Of a stretch of 64,000 bases of DNA, positions 20,371 to 31,200 are shown piece by piece. A program made the translations under genes and the position numbers. Source of the DNA: Sanguinoderma infundibulare (lineage: Eukaryota > Basidiomycota > Agaricomycetes > Polyporales > Polyporaceae); assembly GCA_032821775.1 (NCBI GenBank), contig JAVLRN010000013.1, forward strand, positions 558,001 through 622,000, given 5' to 3'. The notes below the pieces were generated by a model that was given only the letters and a program-made list of their open reading frames with translations, ran no database searches and was not told where the DNA came from. The stretch's first letter is position 1, and each line of letters begins with the position of its first letter.

Positions 20371-22413
20371 TCACGCCTTTACAGGCTGCGTATAAATCAC
20401 ATAGATTGTATCACCAATGTTGCGCAGTTCAAAAGAAACAACATGCTCATTGTTGCAGTAGAGCGAGATCTTGGTGGTAGTAGCACGCGCCGACATCCCA
20501 TCTCGCAGAAGAGCACCCATAGAAATGAGTTTGTTGGTAAGACTTGGAACCAAGGCGACATTCTTCAGCCTTAATGTTCTGCCTGTCTCCAATAGTAGGA
20601 AGACAGTGCCTTCGCCAGTCATATAAGTTACGCCATCAGCAGTGTTGAGTGGCAGTTTGGTCTTGTAATAGCGAAAATCAGCAAAATCACCCATAGAATG
20701 GGTGAAGTGCATTGATGCTCCTGAGTCGAGCATCCACATACTTTCGTCACGGTTGACGACTGATTTCGCTTTTCCCTTACATTTCGCGCACGCTGCATAC
20801 GTAGAGCGGTGAATACATGTATTATCTTCTGTAGCCACTTGTAATACAGGTGTAGCTACAGGTACGTGTGATACATCTACACGATGAGAGGGTCTTGCGA
20901 CACTAGTCACTGCCAATTTAGGTGTGTAGTCAGCATATAACTCATGGTGTAGTGGGGAAGGGACTGACCATTGACGATCGAAGAACTCCTCGACGTCGTT
21001 GTCCTGCTCATCTTCACTGCTGAGCCCGAGGGACACGGTGTCCTCCATGTCGACGTCCTCGACGACTGCGCCTATGCGCTCCCTGAGGTGCGGCCTGATG
21101 CGCTCCTTGAGGGTGCGCCGACGGCGCTTGGGCTCGCGGTCCTCGTGGTCCGAGTCCTCGCCGCTGTCCACCTCGACGATCCACGCGCTGCTGGGGCCCG
21201 CGAGGGGCGTTGGGCTGCGCGACATGGTCGGGCTGGCGGTGCGGGAGTCCACACTGGGCGTCGCGGAGGATGCCCGTGATGAGCGCATTGAGTGCGGCTC
21301 TGTCCTCGGCATTGGGACGAGGTCCTTGAGGGTGTCCTCATTGATGCGGCTGTACTGGCCGCTGGCCATGACGAGCACCTCGAGCGTCTTGATGCGCTCG
21401 ACGGTTGGCTCCACGCCTAACTGCATCGCGAGGGTGAACGCACGCGTGAGCGCAGGGTACTGGTGGTTGGGGCCAGTTTCCACACGGACGGGCTTGCGCA
21501 GGAGCGCACGCAGGTCCTCCAGGTGCGGCAGCGTGCCCTTGGTGATGACAGGAGGTACATCAGCGATGTGGGCGATGTGGGCATGCTGGTGCGCACCTTG
21601 GTGCTGCTGGAAACGGCCGTGTCCTCCGCGCCGACCACAATGGCCTTGGCCTTGCTGCTGCTGCCCCTGAGGGCGCTGCTGCTGGTGCTGCTGCCCATGC
21701 GGGCACTGCTGCTGCTGCTGCCCTTGCGGGCGCTGCTGCTGGCGGAAGGTAGGGTCTTGCGGCTTGCGCTTGACCGCTGAGATCTTGTTCGCGCTGTCGC
21801 GCGGCTTCTGCTGGTGGCGCCCCTGGCGCTGCTCCCAGTGCATGATGACGCGGTTGCCCACCTCGTCGAAGGTCACTTGGCGCACGGCAGGGTTCGCCGC
21901 TGTGCCAGTGATCCCCGAGATGTAGACCTGAATGATGGGGTCCATCGCCGGCGGAAGCTTCGAGAGGAGGATCATCCCCTTGATGTGCTCGGCGACGGTG
22001 AACTGGTTGGTCTCGAGGGTCTGGAAGTGCGCACGGAGCTTGTCCATCGCAGGGATGGGGTTGCCGTCAGCAGGGATGGTGATGCCCATGGCGGCGCAGA
22101 AGTCCTGGTAGACAACCGGGATGCCGGGCTTGCCGTAGGTGTCCCGAAGATAGTCCCATACCTGGAGGGCAGTGTCCTTGGACTCGATCGCAGTGCCGAT
22201 AGCTTCATCGACATGGAGGCGGATGTTGCCTCGGCATAAGGTGTCGTCATCCTCCCAGGTGTCGATCTTGTCTTGATCGGTGGTAGGCTTGGTCCTAGTC
22301 ATCGGACCGATCCAACAACTGTTGGACTGGAGGTAAGCCTGCATCTTCGGCGCCCACTGAAGATAGTTGGGGCCAGTGAGCATCGGGACATGGGAGGTGA
22401 GTTCCTTCGACAT
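20371..22413 (-). pseudogene. Copia Gag and aspartic protease
   Basis: The N-terminus begins MSKELTSHVPMLTGPNYLQW, with the Copia-type LTGPNYLQWAPKMQAYL capsid start and a UBN2/DUF4219-like pattern (VWDYLRDTYGKPG). A Gln/Gly-rich stretch follows in place of a clear CCHC knuckle, then ~200 acidic and Ser-rich residues. The protease active site is WMLDSGASMHFTH (D-S-G). The motif after it (NTADGVTYMTGEGTV) is typical of Copia proteases. The frame ends at a TGA (20371-20373), followed within two codons by the pre-integrase domain in the same frame. The lack of a zinc knuckle is unusual but seen in some fungal Copia elements. Confidence 0.88.
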
Positions 22414-22740
22414 GGCGATCGATGAGGTGATTGAAGTCTGGACAGAAGAGACTAGTCAGTCATCATTCTGAACGACGATCAAAGAGAAGAGAGGAATGCC
22501 GGAAGTGTATACTGGCATAGGTTCCCCCTCTGTGGCATGGCAGGCAGCGATAACAAAGATTGCGCCACATCCAAGCCACCATCATGTGTGGCTGGCAGCG
22601 TATGATCGCGCCTGATCCAACACATGGATAGTCTGCCATAATGGCGACAAGGGATAGATGATAAACGTTATAAAACAAGGGTTTGCCAGGTAAGCTGGTG
22701 AGGAGTGGAACGCAGCCAGCAATGAGCAGTGCAGTATCCA

Positions 22741-22764
22741 CAACGTCGACCAGGGCTCATAACC
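22741..22764 (-). promoter_or_regulatory. Copia primer-binding site (half-tRNA iMet type)
   Basis: Immediately inside the 5' LTR the minus strand reads GGTTATGAGCCCTG. This complements CAGGGCUCAUAACC, the anticodon arm of initiator tRNA-Met, not the tRNA 3' end. Priming by an internally cut initiator tRNA is known for Drosophila copia and yeast Ty5. The match of ~14 nt is recalled from the tRNA sequence and was not checked against this organism. Confidence 0.75.
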
Positions 22765-23128
22765 TGTTGAGCACAGTGGGGGTTGCCCACTGTGGGGGGA
22801 CAACTACATGCAGTAGTCACACATACTTACCTGGCTAGAGAGGGAGAGAGGCTTGTAGAGACGAGTGAGGAGAAGAGCAGGAAGAGCTGTTGTTATTAGG
22901 GCCAATGGGGGCCGTATATATACTACATGGGGGACTGTATTAGTAAGAACTATACAGTACCAGAACGCACTGCCGGTACACAGGTATGTGGGCAGTGCAT
23001 CACATGAGATGATCATGTGGAAGGCGGCTATACAGCGCCTGTGCTGATAGATGAGATATCGGGCTGTGCCAATATCTGTGTACGCAGCTATGCCATGCAT
23101 TGCTATGCGAGGCTATGTGCGTTCAACA
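22765..23128 (-). repeat. Copia 5' LTR
   Basis: A complete 364-bp LTR: minus strand TGTTGAAC ... GCTCAACA, with perfect TGTTGA/TCAACA-type inverted ends. It contains a TATATATAC box (about 22914-22923) that would drive transcription of the element. It is followed on the right by the target duplication ACCAG (23129-23133). It is the reference used here to recognise the copies at 271-6231, 13264-13622, 15894-16156 and 16864-16957. Confidence 0.93.
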
Positions 23129-23191
23129 ACCAGCACCCCACTCATCGCTCTTCACTCCCCACTGTACTACCACATCCACTCTCCATCCTCC

Positions 23192-23945
23192 ATGATGTCC
23201 CACAGTGCCATCAGCCCTGATTACCTATCTCTCCACTTTTTGATACAACAACTCATCCATCTTGGACCTGTAGAGTATGATGCACACATGGCCCTCCTTG
23301 TGAACAACCAGCCACTTACCTCTGCTATTGACACTGCTCGCCAGGCTAACATAGCGCTCTCCTACTCCAAGATGGCCCTGCGTGCGGTCGATGCTGCCCG
23401 CGACCAACTTCAATCTGGCAACACCCTCTACCAGGCTTTATTGGAGAGCCAAATCCCTCCCTCCTTCTATGCGCTCCTCAACAAGGAGCCACACTCTCTC
23501 CCTCAACCAAGCAGGGAGACCTCTCCAGACCCCTACCCTACTTCTCCATCTCTACAGTTGCCCCCATGGAGACGCTGGTCCCTCCGAGCATCCACTCAGA
23601 CTAGCACCCACGCCTCCATCAAGGCAGCAGCCATTTGACCCTCATCTCATCGCTCTCGCACTCGAAGTGTGGGGTCCTCCACTCACTCTGTACCACTCGC
23701 AGAGCGTCTCTCCTCTCCTCATGGGCATGATGAGTCAGCCTCCACCCTCATCTCTTAAGCTAACTGCACTCCATCTCTGAACCCATCCATCATTTCATCC
23801 ATCTCAGGATACCTCAGACCATACAAAGGTTTCTTCACATGGCAGGAGTCGAAGTACGGGCATGATGATGACGGAGAAATCTGCATCTACGACACCTATG
23901 CAGGTCATGGTGATGAAGAACATTACAACAGTGAGGAGGTGTAGA
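23192..23945 (+). CDS. Gag-like ORF of a small LTR element
   Basis: From an ATG at 23192 the frame is open to 23638 (MSHSAISPDYLSLHFLIQQL ..., with a helical Ala/Leu-rich middle). A second open stretch in another frame covers about 23800-23943 (GYLRPYKGFFTWQESKYGHD, then an acidic end) and stops with TAG at 23943-23945. A short intron or a frameshift probably joins them. A polypurine run and an LTR-like start follow within 50 bp. That placement suggests the last gene of a non-autonomous LTR element; no RT, protease or knuckle is visible. Function unknown. Confidence 0.4.
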
Positions 23946-23990
23946 CAAGCTTCATAAAAGCTTTAGCATAGTAGGGGGGTGATGTTATAA

Positions 23991-24450
23991 CTGTGTACGT
24001 TCTAGCTACTTTGTGCACATCATTTCTTTCCCTTCTCCACTCTGGGTCCAACTCCATCTTTTCCATAACCCCTGAGGTCACAACACCTCATAGCACCTAT
24101 TGTCTCAATGCAGTACAATAGGGTTTCCACACAGACATTTTCCCTTTGTTCTTTTCCCATATGAGTTTCCCTTTGTTTTCTATCTCAGACAATAGCCAGT
24201 CAAACATTAGTGCCTTAGCTTCTTATTGTTCTCCCATACCTATATAAACCCTAGCACAAGCACCCCTGTATCCTAGTTTGACCTTTTGTATCTATTAAGG
24301 CATTCTCCCCATCGAACCCAGACCCCAAGTTTATCAGCAAAGTTGCGGTCCCCTGATTGGTCCTGAGGCCGTCTGATGTACTGGGTCCGAGCTGTTAGCA
24401 AGACAGGATACTGACAGGCTGTGTCAGAAGCACCTGATCGACTAAGCGTG
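23991..24450 (+). repeat. Putative 3' LTR of a small element
   Basis: A purine run TAGTAGGGGGGTGA ends at about 23989. It is followed by TGTTATAACTGTG, the usual layout of a polypurine tract and LTR start. The region contains a TATATAAACC promoter box near 24241-24250. The right end is not fixed, because no second copy is in the window. The left LTR of this element would lie to the left of the copia insertion and was not found. Confidence 0.45.
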
Positions 24451-24844
24451 TCCCCAGATCGTCCCAGTAACTCAGATTGGAATGCCCCAAGACACAAAGA
24501 ATACAGATGCAATGCGTTGTAAATATTCATGAACATTGTTGGGGGCAAGCGAATACAAGACATGTATACGAGCAGATCGTCTACGTCTAAGTATATACGT
24601 GGGACAGAATAGAAGTTCGGCCTGCATTGTTTTGTGTGAAACACAGGACGGGATGATGCTAGAGTTAACGTACCTAGATAAGATCAACCTTTGATTCAAC
24701 GTATGCTGAAAATGAAGGTTGCCCATCGTGTGATGACAGGCCAAATGATATACTCCCATTCACGATCGCAAAATGGACTGAAAAGTCGGCGAAAGGTGAA
24801 TATTTCTTCATGAATCGAACCACCTGCATTTTGTTAGACGAAGG

Positions 24845-25593
24845 TCAATAGTTTGGGTGATTGCACCTACAGCTAGTGCAACACTCCCTCATCGGCTTAT
24901 GGGACGGTCCATGGTTGGCCGCAATATCCGCCAACTCCAAATGGACGAGTTTTTCGAGGAGATGGGCGTACCGGGTTGGCGGTGGTGGGTTCATGGTGGC
25001 GATCGTGAGCTCGGCAGGTGACTGCTTGATTGACTTTCCGGGGTAGTAGCCGAACAAGACTGGTCGCAGCGAAGGGCAGCGTTTGAGGTGCTGCGACATA
25101 TGCTTCTTAAGGTTTTTGGTGCGCCCGATTTTGATGTGCATAATGTTCGAGTTTCCACCTAGAAAGGGTTAGTTAGAGTCGAATGCAGTTTCTAGACCAT
25201 ACCTTTCACTTCGAATGCGTAGATATAACCTGATTTGTCCGACGGGGATGGTCCGTTGTGCATGGCCTCGCGCAACAGAACTTGTGTGTGTTCTTCGAGC
25301 GTTGGCGAGATATAGTCTGTGTGCTGCAAACATTAGCAAGAATGGACAGTTAATATGTTAGAAAGAGTGAACGGATAGTACTGACATTCGTATCGAATGC
25401 TCGAGCCCGGGAATCTGGTCGAAAAGAAGCCCGTCTCAAGAAGCCCAATGCGCAGATGGTCGCGGCAGTAGTGAGGATAGTCTCGCCTGTTGGGAAAGAG
25501 GATGGCGTCCTTCGTATCAACGCGTCTCTTGCAACGCTGCGACATTTTTACAGCCGTTCCCCCACATTGAACGTAGCGTGAGTTGTAGCGCAT
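24845..25593 (-). CDS. T5orf172/Mug113-type GIY-YIG domain protein
   Basis: Three exons, 25593-25386, 25316-25203 and 25158-24845, joined by GT-AG introns of 69 and 44 bp, give an uninterrupted frame of 211 codons plus stop. The domain starts SGYIYAFEVK and continues MHIKIGRTKNLKKHMSQHLK, FGYYPGK and AHLLEKLVHLELADI. It ends with a Cys/His cluster (CCTSCRCNH). These are hallmarks of the T5orf172 branch of GIY-YIG nucleases, found in fungal Mug113-like proteins. The N-terminus has its own Cys pairs (CGG..., CKRR, YCRDHL), perhaps zinc-binding. The ATG at 25593 lies only 33 bp from the start of the long inverted-repeat arm, so upstream sequence may have been lost. The likely role is DNA binding or cutting; the family is poorly characterised. 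Confidence 0.75.
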
Positions 25594-25629
25594 AGTGGGG
25601 TGTCGCTGCGGATTCAGGGATATCAGTTC

Positions 25630-26100
25630 GTGAAATATTTGTGGAACGATAGTTATCATTTTATTAGAATTCTTGAGCCCAATGACTATCAGGGCCCCCC
25701 CAAATATTTCATGCCTCCCCCCGAGATATTTCGAGGCATTGTGTGGGGCCGCTCCAAATATTTCGGCTATACTTACAAATATTTACCTTGCCCTGTGGAC
25801 GTCATTGATATAGTAGATACTCCCCCAGGGAACTCCCCCAAATATTTTGAAATATTTCGAGATATTTCGGCCGCCACCAGGAAGGAGGAGGCATGCTCTC
25901 ACAGTGGTGCCCCAAATATTTCAAGCCAGCCCAAATATTTGACATGCTTGTGATTAATGCCAGTCGCCCATAAACCACTGCTCCACCAAATATTCCAACA
26001 GCCCTCAAATATTTGGGCAGCCTCCAGTCAGCACTGTGGGGGACATCCCTCCCCACATCACTTTCAGATATTTTGAAATATTTCAACCCCACCTGCGGGG
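25630..26100. repeat. Cluster of AAATATTT palindromes, left arm
   Basis: The palindromic 8-mer AAATATTT occurs about ten times in 470 bp, spaced by some 10-70 bp. It is often preceded by CC and followed by C, in an otherwise GC-rich setting. A similar cluster of about eleven copies lies in the right arm. The regular reuse of one palindrome suggests binding sites for a dimeric protein, possibly a transposase; this is inference. Confidence 0.7.
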
Positions 26101-27421
26101 TACGCGTCCCAGATATTCAGCACCAAGAAGAAATATATTGAGTACACGCTGACAGCGCTACATGTGAGCAGGGCTTTCAGCTCAGTGCACTTCTCGCATT
26201 GGATCTCCCAATCCACCTCCACGCTGTCCAACGCAATCGCCATTAGAGATTGTGCGGAATCTCCTCCAAGTCGTCCACTGTTACGGTTCATACTCACCCG
26301 CCCGCTACACCCGTCGTCAGTAGTCATCCGACCACCATCATCCTAGCCCATACGCATGTTCTCGCTGGCCCGCACACCCACACTCACCTATCATGCGCCT
26401 GTGCTCGCTCACCCACCTGCCCGCCCGCTTGACTGCCCACTTGCGCTCACTTTCCCTAGCTTGTGTTTGCCTTGCTTGCGCGCCGAACCTCCTTGGCGTG
26501 AAGCATATCTTGCAGTCGGATGAGGCCGTCTGTTCAAAGGGCCGCCTGTCTAAACACAGTGTTAGAGGCATTTCGCGCTTGCGCTCGGACCAAGGAGGAA
26601 CTCACAAAGAAAATCACGCCATCGTCGGAGCTCGAACCCCTTCGAAAAAAGACCATCCCCGGACGGGTGGAACCCATGCTCCGCTTGAACACACGTCACC
26701 GTGATCGGCACGCTCGTCCGGATCATCGCGCCGTCGATAAATACCTTTGAACACGCGACGACTTCATCCGGCTCGAAGAACTTGTGCGCAGCGGCAATGG
26801 CAGGGTTGTCCAGGGCCTGCTTGGAGAGTTTTGCGCTCGACTGGACTTCGAGCACGAAGATGGTGTAACACTCGGGGAGCAGCAAGCCCCTCCCATGCGC
26901 TAGGGACATGGCACACTTGGGTACGAACGCAGAGATCTTGGGTTGGGACCGGCGAGGCACGAGGCACGTTTGAGGACCCCATTCCGCCCACTCAACGACC
27001 CGAGGACGGGGACCAGGGGGACGAGATGGGAGCTCGCTAGACAACGTGCTGGACGGAACCAGAAGGAGGAAGTTTTCGGATGTGCCAGACTCGAATGGGG
27101 GTTCATTTGTCAGGATCGTCACTCGCACCAGGAAGGTGATGGCGAACACGGTCGAAGCTGGATCATGGCGAAAGGGCGGGGCGTTGTGGGTGCAAAGCAA
27201 ACCTGGGCTGCATAAGTCGATGCTGTGTGGGATAAGCCTCGCATTCTCTCTCCGTCCGCCTGTCCGCTGCCCATGCCTGTCTGCTGCGTGTTTCCATGCC
27301 CTGTGCATCCATGTCCCCTGACCGTCCTCAGAATTGTGGCAGCCTAGAAAATGACAATGTTAGAGTGCTGTTGGATGAGAAGACTGATAGATGGAGGCAA
27401 GTTGAGGATGAAGGAAGGGGG

Positions 27422-27471
27422 CAATGCCATTTTGGGACCGGCATGATCGTGCCGGTCCCAAAATGGCATTG
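27422..27471. repeat. Perfect 50-nt hairpin, left arm
   Basis: The arms CAATGCCATTTTGGGACCGG..CA (22 nt each) are perfectly complementary around the loop TGATCG. The right arm of the large inverted repeat holds a matching hairpin at 37519-37568 in which the stem has changed but can still mostly pair. No terminator context (no T-run at the foot) is visible. Confidence 0.75.
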
Positions 27472-27907
27472 GGCTGCGCGTACGCACCTTGGGTTAGCGA
27501 TTTGACCTCCCAGAGTCGGAGGCCCGCAGGCTGGAGACGAAATACAGCAGAGGCGGTGGCAAGAGCGGAGAAGCGGAGATGGGAGAGACGAACTGCCACT
27601 GTGAGGTGGCAGTTCAAAGGCGAGTCGAAGGCATAGACGCCCAACGTCGTCTAGGCCCGTGCACCCCACGATGGGCGGCTATACCTTCCACTTCTGCCGT
27701 CACGGAGGTCGCCATACCGTTTACTCTTGAAGCTCGACTTGGTTATGGACCTGGGCACATACGACTACGTCGGCGGCGGCGGTCGGTCTCATCGTTGCCT
27801 GCTCAGCGTATAAAGGTTTCTCTGATGGTCTCCTATTTGCAGGCGGGACTCGGACGGCCGGATGCATACTCGCCTCATGACTGAGCGACCCTGCCGCGGC
27901 AAAGCGC

Positions 27908-28093
27908 GTGCTCCACTTCAATAACATTCACTGTGACCTCCCGGGGCACTTGAACATAATGCTCGAGGTCTCTGGAGACATGCTTTGCTTTCTCCTCAAC
28001 AATTATTTCCCGTTTGTGACCGCCGATCCGGTTACGCTCATCATTTTCAATTGGAAGACTGAGCATCCAAAAGTGGTGAGCATTTTCCTTTGA
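27908..28093 (+). pseudogene. F-box-like protein fragment
   Basis: A short open stretch (GDMLCFLLNNYFPFV ... LIIFNWKTEHPKVV) resembles the central repeat of basidiomycete F-box-type proteins, in which a 'GD-L ... I-WDWKTG' phrase recurs. It stops at a TGA (28091-28093) after a possible splice donor (AAAGTGGTGAGC). The stretch upstream (27661-27907) and downstream to 28380 shows no recognisable coding. It may once have been joined to the fragment at 30469-31200. Confidence 0.3.
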
Positions 28094-28385
28094 TCATACA
28101 AAATGTAGCGTCGGTTAGTTTGCTAGAATGGTTGTAACACATGACATAATGTTAGAGTGTATACATTCAGCCGCGATGACCATAAACCTCTGTGGTAGAG
28201 GATGATCCCTATGCAATGGGGTTCTTGCTCTGCACAAGGTTACCCAAGAGTTTCATGGTAGTAGCGGTAGATTGCACTCAAAGTTTGTCATAGTATTGCT
28301 ATCCTCTCTTGCAGACTGACCTGACCTGCATATTTTGTCAACGGCAAAGATGGTAACGCGAACCTAGGGACAAAAGCGCCTCTAT

Positions 28386-30316
28386 TCCGACCTGACAATG
28401 TTCAATTCCTTCGTACTGCTTTCACCGGACACCGTGGTGCATCCAATCATCCCCTCCAACACCATCGAGATGTCGACAACTCATGGGGGTTCAACGGCAC
28501 CGCCTCAAATGGCGGCGGATCTGTCTCTCGCAGCGAGTCTCTCCATTCACCTCCCGTCCATGCCGGTGCCGCGTTCGAAGGCGGCAGCAAGATAGCTTAT
28601 GACCCAAGAGACCTCAAGCGCAAAGACGAGGATGCACGCCTGGGAGGTAAGCCCCCCCGACTGACTATCATGGAGGAGGTTCTCCTCCTCGGCTTAAAGG
28701 ACAAACAGGGGAGTCTCAATCCTACTCCATGCTATCATCGGAATTGTCTGCACCCTAATTTCTGCTCGACTTGTATTCCACTCGCCTACTCGCCTGCCAT
28801 GGTCCCTTCGAGCGATCAGGCGACCCATAGCGGGAGAGACGCCGCTCTGCGCACTCGAGCGGCCCAGCTCCTAGTTCGCTCTCTCAGACCGTGGAACCCC
28901 GCTCGGTACAGTCAAAAGTCCGCGAACGTTTGTACCCCTTCACCTTTCAAGCTTCTCGGACATTCTCTTTCCCCTTCTGTTTTGCTCGGCTTTACAGCTT
29001 CATCTCACACCATCACCCAGGGATACCTCTCCTTCTGGAACGACAACATCTCATACGCCCTCCGGGGCTGCATCCTCATCGAGCTCCCCCTCCGTCGTCG
29101 CATCGCACTCGTCAGGGACCCTAATCGAAGACACCTCCCGCTCGCAGAACGTCTCGTCGAGGTTCTCGATGATCGCCAAACAGGCAAGACCATCCTCGAC
29201 GAGGCCCTCCGGATGATGAAGGCCCAGGAGTCAGAATGGATGGCCATCAACAGCTGGATAGACCTCCTCAGCGGTGAGTACTCGCTCTCCTCATCGCCCC
29301 ACAAAGTTCGTATGGGGAGTGCACACGAGATTAGTAAGAGTGGTGGTGAGAGAGTGTGTCGATAGCACTCAGTGCAAGCTCAGTAAAGGTCATTGACCCG
29401 GGCCTCCGGTAATGTATTTGCGTGGACGACTTGTGCACCTGGCAAGCCGAGCCTGGCCTCTCCGGAGGAGCGGCAGAGAGCGTCACAGGAGCACACGGCT
29501 TTGCTTTTGCAAGTGTCTCTACAGGCACAGTGTTCCTAGAGACAGCGGCAGGCTATACCAATGGTGCCACTTACTTGTTCGCGGGGAGGAGGGATCTTGT
29601 TTCAAGGTGACAAGGAGCTGCTGAACTCCTGCGTGGGCTTCAGTAGTTCCTTGCAAATTTTGCCAGGAGATTTTGTCTCCTTTTCACGATTTCCTGCACC
29701 ATTGCCCATTGCCCGCCATACACCGTCTCTCCAGAGTGCGCGAGGTCATGAGATGGATCTTAACTCAGTTTAGGAGGAGCTAGTTCGGCGCATGTTCTCC
29801 CACCGCCCGCACTTGCAGCTCTGAGGTACCACTCCGCGGTTGATGTGCGAGGATAGGCTTGCGTGGTCAGTTAGACTACTGGTAGGCGGTGGTTGGCTGT
29901 CTCGCAATTGCGCGACGGAGAGATGACCGTGCGTGTCGGAGAGATAACCGTTGCGCGATGGCGAGTTGACCGCGTGGCCACTCGCGAGCCGCCACTCTCG
30001 CTGGGCCCTAGGGACTTTCACTCTCACTGATCTCATCAACTGTCCCCTACGAACTGCCCTGCATGCAACTGCGTGTCGAGGCACACATGACTTAAAGCTG
30101 ATCGTTCGCTCTCCCCTCACCTCCCTTTGCAAACCCCACCGCAGGCGAGACATGGAACGTGATGAAGATCGGCTTCCAGCTCAAGCAGGTCCACGAGCGG
30201 CTCGCAAAAGGGCTCGTCGACAAGGGCGTCGTCCGCACCGAGAAGCGCAACTTCCTCCTCTTTGACATGGCCATCCACCCCGTCGCCAACGTCCGCACCA
30301 AGGAGGCCATCGTCAG
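28386..30316 (+). pseudogene. GOLPH3/Vps74 homologue, C-terminally truncated
   Basis: Three exons match the GPP34 family. Exon 1, ending at 28708, has SKIAYDPRDLKRKDED and LTIMEEVLLLGLKDKQ. Exon 2 (29021-29273) starts GYLSFWNDNISYALRGCILI and ends DLLSG. Exon 3 (30145-30316) runs [15 protein letters not shown] ... [13 protein letters not shown]. These hold the PI4P- and glycosyltransferase-binding fold of this Golgi peripheral membrane protein. The conserved last exon (ROYL-AV...NVLENA type in the family) is absent; other sequence follows. The first intron has GG where the donor GT should be, and the introns (312 and 871 bp) are far longer than is normal here. The start codon is not certain. 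A non-functional copy is likely, with the working gene elsewhere. Confidence 0.8.
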
Positions 30317-30468
30317 GTCTGCCATTTTGCAAAGGAGTTCGCTGCGCCCCTGCTCCCATCCCCTTCCGCAGGTGCTGGCAATACGACGGCCCAACCTGAT
30401 GAACCCCCACCCGATACAACCTCATCCTTGAGCTTCCACCATTACAGCACGGCACCCTCGTTCTACGG

Positions 30469-31200
30469 ATGACGTGCCAGTGTGAGCTGAATCCGCACGG
30501 CCCCAAGATGTCTGCGATGAACGTCGACACTTTCAGCCCATTCTACACGGACCCGGCGGAGGCGATCATGATTCTGCATCTGTACATGCTCCTCACCACC
30601 CGGGCGGCTCGCGCGTACACGATGGTCGCGCACCGCTCATCCCTTCTCAAGGTCACGCACGAGGCGCTGGAGGCCCGTGGGCATGCAAAGGCAAATGGAG
30701 AAGACTTGACCCCGCCTGTGCGGGTTTCCCCGCCCCCGCCCTCGCCATTACCCGCCTTCCTGCCCTTCGTTGCCAACTTCCAGCCGAACGCAACCCCTTG
30801 GCCCCAGGCGCCGAACTTCCACCCCGTGTTGGTCACGCCACTGTCCCACGGAGAGGGAGACACAGACGAAGACGCGATGCAGATGCCGCTCGGAGGAGCC
30901 CCCGTCTGTGCCGTGGGCAGAGTGGGGCCCTGCGCATACGCGCTGGTTCCAAGACGAGTTCATGGGGACACGCTGGATCACGATGTGCGGGCAGCGGTTC
31001 TTGCTGATGAGGGGCGACAGGCGGCTGTACGTGTACGACTTCAACTGGATAGCGATGCGGCGGTTCGTCGTGGAGCGCGCGCTCGCGGGGGATCCTGTAT
31101 GGAACAGGCCTTGGGAGGCGGTCGTGCCGCTGGGAGCGAGAGAGGTGTGGGGCCAGAATGGGACGGTGGAGGATCTTGGGGCGCATGGGGTGGTTGGTGA
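30469..31200 (+). pseudogene. F-box-like protein, C-terminal part
   Basis: An open frame from 30469 (NVDTFSPFYTDPAEAIMILH ... YTMVAHRSSLLKV), a Pro-rich linker, then in a second frame from about 30905 (PWAEWGPAHTRWF ... TRWITMCGQRFLLM ... LYVYDFNWIAMRRF). This order matches the C-terminal half of large F-box/WD-like proteins common in Agaricomycetes. The second frame stays open to about 31672 with an acidic tail, but the end is not recognisable. A small intron or frameshift near 30880 joins the two parts. Such proteins are thought to select substrates for SCF ubiquitin ligases; this one lacks its F-box half. Confidence 0.45.

Larger units (their letters stand above)
16864..23128 (-). mobile_element. 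Ty1/Copia retrotransposon, nearly complete
   Basis: On the minus strand the order is 5' LTR (23128-22765), primer-binding site, gag-pol (22413-17008), polypurine tract and 3' LTR (partly displaced by an inversion). The domain order protease-integrase-RT-RNase H is that of Copia. The polyprotein occupies a single frame of 1802 codons and ends in TAA (17008-17010). Four internal stops, all TGA (20371, 20059, 18982, 17755), are the only interruptions. The target duplication is ACCAG. It inserted next to the end of a ~950-bp dispersed repeat. Confidence 0.92.
25626..27660 (+). repeat. Left arm of a long inverted repeat pair
   Basis: From the outer end (GTTCGTGAAATATTTG) inward, about 930 bp (25626-26560) match the reverse complement of 38170-39036. 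A second block (27315-27655) matches the reverse complement of 37345-37680. The stretch between the two blocks differs in the two arms. Shared landmarks include the AAATATTT-rich block, the run GAGCAGGGCTTT and a C/G-rich simple-sequence block near 26390-26470. The part 26562-27308 is open on the minus strand (LLLPECYTIFVLEVQSSAKL ...), but no product is recognised. The arms could be transposon ends or an old inverted duplication. Confidence 0.75.

Noticed and set aside
20059..20373. TGA codons as selenocysteine or programmed readthrough sites
   Set aside because: Nothing resembling a SECIS or readthrough context was seen, the sites fall in unrelated domains, and similar stops hit host-gene relics. 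CpG decay explains them more simply.
20971..21670. Long open frames on the plus strand opposite copia gag
   Set aside because: They are the antisense of the Gln/Gly/Pro-rich part of Gag. Codon content is explained by CAG-rich sequence on the other strand, and no motif is present.
344..22413. Equal length (5406 bp) of the gypsy frame as open to 344 and the copia polyprotein frame
   Set aside because: Coincidence: the gypsy figure includes LTR sequence beyond the truncation, and the proteins are unrelated.
27422..27471. Hairpin as an intrinsic terminator or tRNA-like gene
   Set aside because: The nuclear fungal setting, no T-run after the stem and no tRNA or snoRNA boxes. It is kept only as a structured repeat.
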